From: an uncultured Steroidobacter sp.
Lineage (GTDB): Bacteria > Pseudomonadota > Gammaproteobacteria > Steroidobacterales > Steroidobacteraceae
Length of the DNA: 64,000 nt
Direction of reading: 5' to 3'
Assembly: GCA_937864115.1 (NCBI GenBank)
Contig: CALMII010000039.1
Span: 1 to 64,000, forward strand
Positions 44,399 through 51,012 of the stretch are shown here, piece after piece. The notes beneath the pieces are model-generated. The model saw only the letters and a list, made by a program, of their open reading frames with translations, ran no database searches and was not told the DNA's origin. Numbering within the stretch: position 1 is the stretch's first letter; each line of letters opens with the position of its first letter. Both the position numbers and the translations under genes were made by a program.

Positions 44399-45760
44399 AT
44401 GGCCACGGCAGATTCGGCCGACCCGTCGCACGCGCGCCTCGCCGAGGAGGCGTCCCTCTGGCTGGAGAAAATCGAGCGGACGCTCAGTGACGACGAGGCT
44501 CACGCCCTGCGGCAGTGGCTCACGTCGAAATTGCACCGGGAGATCATCGTCGATCGATGCAAGCGCTGGCATGGTCCGGAGGTGCTGGCCGTGCTCGCGG
44601 AACTGGTACCGATCGAGACGCTCGGTGATCGCGTCGAGCGTCAGTACGCGAAACTGGTGCCGGCGATATTCCTGTGGATTTCCGGAATCGGGCTGATCAC
44701 CGTCATGGTGGCCGTCTCGAAGGTGGTGCCCGGCTCCGACGCTCGAAACAATCCGCTGCGTGCGGACACCGCGATTGCTACGGACGTGGGTGGCCATCGG
44801 ACGTTCGCACTGCCCGATGGCGGACAGATCGTTCTCAATACGTCGAGCCGTCTGCTCATCGACTATGAACCGCGGTCCCGCGATGTCACGTTGTTGTCGG
44901 GCGAGGCGTTGTTCGATGTCCGGTACGACGCGGCCCGTCCGTTTCGCGTGCTGGCGGGCGGACGCCGCTTCGAAGTCGAGCCGGACGGTTCGCGTTTCAA
45001 CGTGCGCCGGCTCGGGCGGGATGGCGTCGAGTTGACCGTCCTGCAAGGCCAGGTCCGCGTACGCGAGAGCCGGATCGATGGGACACCGGCACCGGCATTG
45101 CTGAGGAACCGGGCGTCCTTCGGCGAGTACGTCTTCGGTGCCGGCGAGGGCGGCACGCTCGGCGCTGGCTGGCAGATCGTCTCGACGTTTTCGCCGGGCC
45201 AGCTGGAGCGACGAACCGCCTGGCAGGGCGGTCGCCTGATCTTCGAGAACGAGCAGCTCGAGAACGTGATGCAGGAAGTGGAGCGCTACACGACTGCGCG
45301 GTTCGTCTTCGCGGACCCGGCATTGCGGACGTTGCGCCTGCGCGCCACGTTCGAGGTGGGGGACGTCGAGGCGGTGCGACGGGTGCTGCGCGATCAGCTG
45401 CGGATAGCGTCGCACCGCGACGCGCGAGGCGTCATCGTGCTGAACAGGTTACTTCACGGAAGCCTGCACGACCGGCGTCGGCCGCACGATCAGTTCCACG
45501 TTGAACTGCCGCTTGAGCAGGTCGGCAACCGTCTGCCGATGATCGTGCCGCGAGGCGAGTTCGATATCGAAACGCGGATGATCGAGCCACGGCGCATCGC
45601 CCGAGATGTCGCGCCCGCGGACGGCGTAGGCGCGGCCGATGAGTTCGCGCAGCGACACGTTGCGCCCGTAGATGTAGTCATCGCTCATCACGATGAACGT
45701 GGGGCCCGCCGTCTCGGTCATTCTGATGGAATGCGCATCGGCGGGAACCGTCAGACCTGA
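44399..45760 (+). CDS. FecR-like anti-sigma/sensor protein with STN-like end and abnormal C-terminal extension
   Basis: Residues 1-350 read as a FecR protein: DUF4880-type start (LAEEASLWLEKIERTLSDDE, HALRQWLTSKLHRE), one membrane helix (AIFLWISGIGLITVMVAVSK), FecR core (HRTFALPDGGQIVLNTSSRL, DVTLLSGEALFDV, VLQGQVRVRES) and a C-terminal STN-like part (NVMQEVERYTTARFVFADPA, DVEAVRRVLRDQLRIASHRD). Conserved sequence ends at VIVLNR (45448). The frame then runs 103 codons antisense to blaR1 to a stop at 45760. Either the native stop was lost or the tail is real. No ECF sigma gene is adjacent; the partner here is the AAA+ ATPase. Confidence 0.75.
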   Translation: MATADSADPSHARLAEEASLWLEKIERTLSDDEAHALRQWLTSKLHREIIVDRCKRWHGPEVLAVLAELVPIETLGDRVERQYAKLVPAIFLWISGIGLITVMVAVSKVVPGSDARNNPLRADTAIATDVGGHRTFALPDGGQIVLNTSSRLLIDYEPRSRDVTLLSGEALFDVRYDAARPFRVLAGGRRFEVEPDGSRFNVRRLGRDGVELTVLQGQVRVRESRIDGTPAPALLRNRASFGEYVFGAGEGGTLGAGWQIVSTFSPGQLERRTAWQGGRLIFENEQLENVMQEVERYTTARFVFADPALRTLRLRATFEVGDVEAVRRVLRDQLRIASHRDARGVIVLNRLLHGSLHDRRRPHDQFHVELPLEQVGNRLPMIVPRGEFDIETRMIEPRRIARDVAPADGVGAADEFAQRHVAPVDVVIAHHDERGARRLGHSDGMRIGGNRQT

Positions 45761-46693
45761 AGCCGTCACCACCGTCATTCCGGACGCGATGGGCAATGCG
45801 AGGCAGCCGACGAGCGCCGCGGCGGGCACGGCGCGACGCAGGTTGCCGCGTTGCGGCTTCGCCGGCAGCGACATGATCGCGCGGATGCGCGAACGCAGAT
45901 CGCCGCCCACGGCGCTTGCCATGCACGCGAGGCGGGATTCGACGGACTGGCGACAGATTTTCAGCAGCGTGCCGGCATACAGCGTGCGCTCGCTGCCTTC
46001 CTGAAGGGCGCCTTCGTCGCACGCCTGTTCACGTTCCTGGACGAGCTTCGCGCCGATCCACCACACCAGCGGGTGAAACCAGAACAGCGCTTCCACCAGC
46101 GCGTGCAACGCCGCCGTCAGATTGTCGCGCCGGCGGACGTGCCACATTTCGTGCGCCATCACCGCCTCCAGTTCCGCGGGCGTGAGGCGCGCCGGCAGGG
46201 TCGTCGGCAGCAGCAGCACGGGTTCGACGATGCCGACGATCCCCGGTGCATCGAGCCGGTCCGTACATCGCACGGGCAGGGGAAGCGGAGCGGCGACTGC
46301 GCACGGCGTGCTCGAACGCAGCAGGGCCCGGCTGTGAAGCCAGGTCAGCAGCCATCGTCCCAGCAACATGACGCTGCCGAGAATCCACAGGGCGACGATG
46401 ACCTGCTGCAGCTCATCGCCGATGGGCTCGACCGACGCCGTCACCGTGGCAAACGACGTGGCCACGTGCTGCACGATCGGCAGCAGCGACGAATCGTCCG
46501 CGACCTGCACGACGAACTGTCTGCCCAGCCAGTTCAGCAAGGCGAAGGGCAGCAGAAACTTCAGGGATGCCGCCAGCCAGATCCAGTAGCGGACCCGTGC
46601 CGCGTCGTTGCGCAGGAACAGCGCGATCACGCCCGCGGCCAGCGCGAACCCCGTCGACTGCCACAGATGATCGGCGACGGCGCCCACGATCAT
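45449..46693 (-). CDS. BlaR1-like M56 membrane metallopeptidase sensor with DUF3738-type end
   Basis: A 414-residue protein. N-terminal membrane helices (WIWLAASLKFLLPFALLNWL, VALWILGSVMLLGRWLLTWL) enclose the M56 zinc peptidase with HEMWH at 181-185 (AVMAHEMWHVRRRDN) and WFHPLVWWIGAKLV. After another helix at about 290-310, the C-terminal 90 residues (LRELIGRAYAVRGRDISGDA, FDIELASRHDHRQTVADLLK) look like DUF3738/Soli_cterm, not the class-D beta-lactamase-like sensor of BlaR1. So the signal is probably not a beta-lactam. Its start overlaps the blaI stop (ATGA at 46690-46693). It should cleave BlaI, directly or through another protease, on signal. Confidence 0.87.
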   Translation of the reverse strand: MIVGAVADHLWQSTGFALAAGVIALFLRNDAARVRYWIWLAASLKFLLPFALLNWLGRQFVVQVADDSSLLPIVQHVATSFATVTASVEPIGDELQQVIVALWILGSVMLLGRWLLTWLHSRALLRSSTPCAVAAPLPLPVRCTDRLDAPGIVGIVEPVLLLPTTLPARLTPAELEAVMAHEMWHVRRRDNLTAALHALVEALFWFHPLVWWIGAKLVQEREQACDEGALQEGSERTLYAGTLLKICRQSVESRLACMASAVGGDLRSRIRAIMSLPAKPQRGNLRRAVPAAALVGCLALPIASGMTVVTASGLTVPADAHSIRMTETAGPTFIVMSDDYIYGRNVSLRELIGRAYAVRGRDISGDAPWLDHPRFDIELASRHDHRQTVADLLKRQFNVELIVRPTPVVQASVK

Positions 46694-47070
46694 TTCTCCT
46701 TGCGTGACATCTCGCGCAACAGCTTCTCGGCTTCCTTGATGTCTTCCAGCGTGAGCTTGCCGGTTTCTATCAGGTGAGCCATGACGGGTTGCGACCGTCC
46801 GCCGAACAATGCCAGCACGTCGTCGATCCAGCGGCGCTGGGCCGCCTCGCGCGTCACGGTGGCCTCGAAGATGTTTGCGTTGCTGATCTTTTTCGCGCGC
46901 CGCACGGCTCCCTTGACTTCGAGGCGATACACCATCGTCTGGACGGTGGTGTAGGCGGGCTTGCCGCGCTTCGGGAAGACGTCATGGATTTCGCGGACCG
47001 AGGAGGGGCCGTTGGTCCACAACGCCTCCATCACCTTCATTTCGAGCTTGCTGAGTTTCGGCGAGGCCAT
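46690..47070 (-). CDS. BlaI/MecI-family transcriptional repressor
   Basis: A 126-residue winged-helix repressor: LSKLEMKVMEALWTNGPSSV, REIHDVFPKRGKPAYTTVQT, MVYRLEVKGAVRRAKK and a C-terminal dimerisation region (DDVLALFGGRSQPVMAHLIE, GKLTLEDIKEAEKLLREM). BlaI binds ACTAC/TACA-type palindromes as a dimer and is inactivated by proteolysis downstream of an M56 sensor. The operator at 47111-47124 lies 41 bases upstream, suggesting autoregulation. It overlaps the blaR1-like gene. Confidence 0.95.
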   Translation of the reverse strand: MASPKLSKLEMKVMEALWTNGPSSVREIHDVFPKRGKPAYTTVQTMVYRLEVKGAVRRAKKISNANIFEATVTREAAQRRWIDDVLALFGGRSQPVMAHLIETGKLTLEDIKEAEKLLREMSRKEK

Positions 47071-47110
47071 GGGAGTGCTTTTCCGGCTTGCGGGCGGTGG
47101 CCCGTAAACT

Positions 47111-47124
47111 ACTACGTCTGTCGT
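47111..47124. promoter_or_regulatory. BlaI-type operator before blaI-blaR1
   Basis: ACTAC-GTCT-GTCGT: one mismatch from the ACTAC-N4-GTAGT pattern, 41 bases upstream of the blaI start. Confidence 0.6.
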
Positions 47125-47171
47125 ATTGCGATCAAATGGGAGAAGAGGTCGAAGACATCGCCTCTGGTCCG

Positions 47172-47213
47172 GTCCCCTCCTCCGCGCAGCGGGGGAGGGT
47201 TAGGGTGGGGGCT
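47172..47213. repeat. C-rich dispersed repeat, upstream of REP copy 6
   Basis: CCCCTCCTCCGCGCAGCGGG followed by GGAGGGTTAGGGTGGGGG, the inverse orientation of 11144-11180. A related fragment occurs at 47278-47313. Confidence 0.55.
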
Positions 47214-47219
47214 TCTTAA

Positions 47220-47277
47220 CTGTGGGGCCGGCTTCAGCCGGCCTCTTTTCGGAGTCAGGCTAAAGCCTGACCTACAG
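47220..47277 (+). repeat. Bipartite REP element, copy 6
   Basis: GGCCGGCTTCAGCCGGCC and GTCAGGCTAAAGCCTGAC stems, starting CTGTGG and ending CTACAG. It lies between blaI and the 3' end of the esterase gene, sandwiched by C-rich repeats. Confidence 0.85.
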
Positions 47278-47330
47278 CCCCCCCACTGTCCTTCCCCCGC
47301 TGCGTAGAGGAAGGGACGCTCGATTCGACC

Positions 47331-48938
47331 TCATGGCTGCGGGTTCAGATGCTCGTCCATCAGCTGGTGCTCGTCCTGATGCGGTAGTGGACCCGGCCGG
47401 GTGCCGTCCTCTGCAAGGTACTGAACCTGCCGATGACGATTGAAGGCAGGCCATGGCGGCAGATCGTCGCCGTTCGGATTGCCGGTTCTGGCGAAGTTCG
47501 TCCAGTAGGCAGGGCTCTGTCGCGCGAGCGCCAGATCCTGGCGGGCCTTCCAGGGCCACTGCGTGAATACCCGCATCCATCCGGGCACAGTGCCGAACAC
47601 GTAGGGCAGTTCCGCGCCATGCGCAGCGCCCATTTTCCGCAACAGGCCGAAGGGTGGCTGTTTCGTGAAGTAGTAGACATAGACGTCGCTACTGCCGGTC
47701 ATGCCATGAAGTCGCGCCCAGGTGGCGACATTCCAGTTGATCGCTTCCTCGCCTTTCAGGCGCACGAAGGAGCGGACGGCCTCCTCATCGGTTTCCGCCG
47801 GAAACATTTCGAGGACGCGCGGTGTCAGCGTTCCATAGCGCGCCCGGACGCGCGAAGTGAAAGCGGCAGCAGTTGCTGGAGCCGCTTCGTCGATATTCGC
47901 GCCCTCAAACTCGTTGTAGCCGACGAGGATCGGTACCTTGTGCTGTCTGCCTTGCCTGTACGACTCCTGCGAGTCTGTCAGCACTGCGTAGCCGTCGATG
48001 ATCGGCAGCCGCCTCCAAACGTCCGGCAGTGGCGTTTCGATGATCTTCGCGGCAGGCAGTTGTCGCAGTTCGTGGATCGATGAGGCGCCGAAGCTGTGCG
48101 CGAGTTCGATGCCGGCCTGTTCCGCCTCCGCAAGAAATGCGTTGCCGCCCGGCGATCCCCCCGGATGGAAATCGCCGCCGCTTTCGCCGATGACCCGGTG
48201 GAACAGTCCCTCCGCGAGGGGTGACGTCATCAGGCGACTCGCACTGAACGCACCAGCGGAGTGGCCCATCAGTGTGACGTTGTCAGGATCGCCGCCGAAT
48301 GCCGCGATGTTGTCGCGCACCCAGCGCAGGCCCGCGATCATGTCGAGAAGCGCATAGTTTCCCGAGGTGTGGTAGCTCGCTTCCCGCGTGAGATCGGGAT
48401 GCGCGAGCCAGCCGAGCACACCGAGGCGATAGCTCAGATTGACGGTGACGACGCCATGCCGAACCAGACCATCGCCCCAGTACGGGCGTGGTGATGCAGA
48501 GCCGTCGATATTGCCGCCGCCGTGCAGGAAGACAATCACGGGAAGCTTCTTCGTCCCGGATGACTTTGGCGTCCAGAGATTCAGGTACAGGCAGTCTTCG
48601 CTGATCGCGCCGCGCGCCATACCGGGGATCGGCGTGCCGGGCTGCATGCACGCGGGTTTGAATGCGGTCGCCTGAAGCACGCCGGACCATGAAGGTGCCG
48701 GCTGAGGCGCACGCCACCGCAGATCGCCCACCGGCGCTGCCGCAAAAGGAATGCCGCGGTACACCACGACATCGTCCACGACAGCGCCCTGAACTGCCCC
48801 GTCCCGGAGTTGCACGACAGGCCCTGGTACGAGCGGCGGCGGCGGTCGTCGCGACCAGATGAAGACGGCAGCCGTGAGCGCCACAGGAATCGCCAGTACG
48901 GCGGCCAGCAGGATCAACCAGAGGCGACGTTGCTTCAT
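47331..48938 (-). CDS. Type-B carboxylesterase, membrane-anchored
   Basis: A 535-residue alpha/beta hydrolase. N-terminal membrane anchor (WLILLAAVLAIPVALTAAVF) with the body outside. Type-B features: VYRGIPFAAAPVGDLRWRAP, SEDCLYLNLWTP, VIVFLHGGGN oxyanion hole, nucleophile GHSAGAFSASRL, acid near YNEFEGAN, and His in GAAHGAELPYVFG. Its promoter region shares the BlaI-type site at 48983-48996 with the divergent exporter operon, 45 bases from its start, so it is a probable BlaI target. Substrate unknown; envelope or xenobiotic esters are possible. Confidence 0.9.
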   Translation of the reverse strand: MKQRRLWLILLAAVLAIPVALTAAVFIWSRRPPPPLVPGPVVQLRDGAVQGAVVDDVVVYRGIPFAAAPVGDLRWRAPQPAPSWSGVLQATAFKPACMQPGTPIPGMARGAISEDCLYLNLWTPKSSGTKKLPVIVFLHGGGNIDGSASPRPYWGDGLVRHGVVTVNLSYRLGVLGWLAHPDLTREASYHTSGNYALLDMIAGLRWVRDNIAAFGGDPDNVTLMGHSAGAFSASRLMTSPLAEGLFHRVIGESGGDFHPGGSPGGNAFLAEAEQAGIELAHSFGASSIHELRQLPAAKIIETPLPDVWRRLPIIDGYAVLTDSQESYRQGRQHKVPILVGYNEFEGANIDEAAPATAAAFTSRVRARYGTLTPRVLEMFPAETDEEAVRSFVRLKGEEAINWNVATWARLHGMTGSSDVYVYYFTKQPPFGLLRKMGAAHGAELPYVFGTVPGWMRVFTQWPWKARQDLALARQSPAYWTNFARTGNPNGDDLPPWPAFNRHRQVQYLAEDGTRPGPLPHQDEHQLMDEHLNPQP

Positions 48939-48982
48939 GATCGGTGCCGGATTCCTGTTTAACCACGATAATAGTCAATTCT

Positions 48983-48996
48983 ATTACTAATGTAGT
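48983..48996. promoter_or_regulatory. BlaI-type operator shared by the esterase and the exporter operon
   Basis: ATTAC-TAAT-GTAGT: one mismatch from the ACTAC-N4-GTAGT pattern. It lies 44 bases upstream of the esterase and 34 bases upstream of the HlyD-like gene. Nearby AACCACGATAATAGTCAAT resembles AACCACGTCAATAGTGAAT beside the 42693 site. Confidence 0.6.
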
Positions 48997-49030
48997 AGAT
49001 TGATGCGAACTGCTCAACCGCCTCGTACTC

Positions 49031-50338
49031 ATGAAGACCATGTCAGGCATGGATCAGAAGATCGTTGTGTCCCGGTGGCGCGCCAGGAATCTCTGGCTGA
49101 TCGCCGCAGCGTGCGCTGCGGTGCTGGTTCTGGCCTTCATGGGGTTGGCGGGCAGCAAGACGCGGTCCACCGTCAAGCCCGAGCGGCTGAGTGTCGCCCA
49201 GGTGCAGCGCGGGGAGTTTCATGAATACGTGCCGGTGAACGGCACGGTGCTGCCGAGCGCAACCGTCTTCCTCGATCTGGAGGAGGGCGGAATCGTGGAA
49301 CACGTCTACCTGCAGCCGGGCGCCATGGTGAAGCAGGGCGACCTCATCCTGTCGTTCTCGAACAATGCGGTGCAGAAGCAGAACATCGAAGCGGAGACCC
49401 GGCTGCTCGAAAATCTCAACGAGCTGAGAAACTCCCGCTATACGCTCGCCCGCTCCGGCTTGATGCTCAGACAGGATCTTCTTGACGTCGAGTACGAGAT
49501 CCAGGAGCTGCAGAGGACACATCAGCGCTACGAGCGGCTGATGAGTTCGCGCAGTGCGGCGTTGTCGCGGGAGCAGTACGAAACGTCGCGGGACAAGCTC
49601 GAGTACCTGCAGCGAAAGCACGCCCTGCTGGAGGAGCGCATCGAGCGCGAGACCGGGCTGCAGCAACAGCAGGAAGCCCAGATTCAATCTTCGATGGAAC
49701 GCGTGAGTCGCAATCTGCAGGTGCTGTCGAGGATCGTGGACAGTCTGGAAGTGCGCGCGCCGGTGGACGGTCTGCTGTCGGCGCTGGGTGCGGAGCAGGG
49801 GCAGAGCTTCCAGCGTGGAGAACGCATCGGTCAGATCGATCAGGCGAGCGGTTTCAAGGTCCGCGCCGACGTCGATCAGTACTACGTCTCGTCGGTGGCG
49901 ACGGGCCGGATCTCGCAGTTCACGTTCAACGGGCGTGTGCATGAGCTGAAGATCGTCAAGATCTATCCGGAAGTGAGGCAGGAGATGTTTCAGGCCGACA
50001 TGGAATTCGTCGGCGCGATGCCCGAGGGACTCAAGCGCGGGCAGAAACTGCAACTGCAGCTCAGCCTGAGCGAATCGCGCGCCGCCACCCTTGTCGAGAA
50101 GGGGCAGTTCACTCGCGCAACGGGCGGACGCTGGGTCTATCTGCTGGCGCCGGACGGTCGCTCGGCGGTGCGTACGCCAGTCGTACTTGGCCGGCAGAAT
50201 CCGCAGTACGTCGAGGTGCTCGAAGGGTTGCGGCCGGGCGACTGGATAGTCACGTCCAGCTACGAAAATTTCGGTGGCGTCGAGGAAGTGGCGCTGCCCG
50301 AACCGCCGCCTGCGTTCAGGAACGGGAGAGAAGAGTGA
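49031..50338 (+). CDS. HlyD/MacA-like periplasmic adaptor of an ABC exporter
   Basis: A 435-residue membrane-fusion protein. One N-terminal helix (WLIAAACAAVLVLAFMGLAG), biotinyl-lipoyl half (VPVNGTVLPSATVFLDLEEG, GIVEHVYLQPGAMVKQGDLI), a coiled coil at about 105-245 (heptads of Leu/Glu/Arg), the second lipoyl half (SLEVRAPVDGLLSALGAEQG) and a beta-barrel with C-terminal LRPGDWIVTSSYENFGG. The 3' end overlaps the ATPase start. Together with the next two genes it forms a MacAB-like exporter, probably linking the inner membrane to an outer-membrane channel encoded elsewhere. Confidence 0.9.
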   Translation: MKTMSGMDQKIVVSRWRARNLWLIAAACAAVLVLAFMGLAGSKTRSTVKPERLSVAQVQRGEFHEYVPVNGTVLPSATVFLDLEEGGIVEHVYLQPGAMVKQGDLILSFSNNAVQKQNIEAETRLLENLNELRNSRYTLARSGLMLRQDLLDVEYEIQELQRTHQRYERLMSSRSAALSREQYETSRDKLEYLQRKHALLEERIERETGLQQQQEAQIQSSMERVSRNLQVLSRIVDSLEVRAPVDGLLSALGAEQGQSFQRGERIGQIDQASGFKVRADVDQYYVSSVATGRISQFTFNGRVHELKIVKIYPEVRQEMFQADMEFVGAMPEGLKRGQKLQLQLSLSESRAATLVEKGQFTRATGGRWVYLLAPDGRSAVRTPVVLGRQNPQYVEVLEGLRPGDWIVTSSYENFGGVEEVALPEPPPAFRNGREE

Positions 50339-51003
50339 TCATCCAGACCGAGAAGCTTGCGAAGGTGTTTCGCACCACGGAGGTGGAAACCACGGCGCTG
50401 AACGACCTCAGCATTCAGGTGGACGCAGGAGAGTTCATCGCGCTCATGGGCCCTTCGGGCTGCGGCAAATCCACCTTGCTGCATATTCTCGGCCTGATCG
50501 ATGTGCCCACGAGCGGCAGTTACCGTTTCCTGGGTGAGGAAGTCGTTGGCTGCTCCGTTGCCGAGCTTGCCCGCCTGCGCAAGGCGAACCTGGGATTCAT
50601 CTTCCAGAGCTTCAATCTCATCGACGAACTGACGGTGTTCGAGAACGTCGAGCTGCCGCTCAAGTACAACGACGTGCCTGCGATCGAGCGCAAACAGCGG
50701 GTGGAAGCCGTATTGGAGAAGATGAACGTCGCGCATCGTCGCAACCATTTCCCCGTGCAACTCTCCGGCGGTCAACAGCAGCGCGTCGCCGTCGCCCGCG
50801 CCGTGGTCACGGCGCCCAGGATGATCCTGGCGGACGAGCCCACCGGCAACCTGGACTCCGAGCATGGAGAGGACGTCATGAAGGTGCTGCACAAGCTCAA
50901 CGAAGAAGGCAGCACCATCTTCATGGTGACGCATTCGCAGCGTGATGCCGCGTACTCGAAGCGGCTGATTCGCATGTTCGACGGGCGGATCACGCAGGGC
51001 TGA
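50335..51003 (+). CDS. MacB/LolD-type ABC transporter ATP-binding protein
   Basis: A 222-residue ATPase: Walker A GPSGCGKSTLLHILGLIDVP, FIFQSFNLIDELTVFENVEL, signature LSGGQQQRVAVARAVVTAPR, Walker B MILADEPTGNLDSEHGEDVM and TIFMVTHSQRDA. The GTG start (50335) overlaps the adaptor stop. MacB/LolD class ATPases drive mechanotransmission by FtsX-type permeases rather than import. Confidence 0.95.
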   Translation: MIIQTEKLAKVFRTTEVETTALNDLSIQVDAGEFIALMGPSGCGKSTLLHILGLIDVPTSGSYRFLGEEVVGCSVAELARLRKANLGFIFQSFNLIDELTVFENVELPLKYNDVPAIERKQRVEAVLEKMNVAHRRNHFPVQLSGGQQQRVAVARAVVTAPRMILADEPTGNLDSEHGEDVMKVLHKLNEEGSTIFMVTHSQRDAAYSKRLIRMFDGRITQG

Positions 51004-51012
51004 GGCAGCGGC

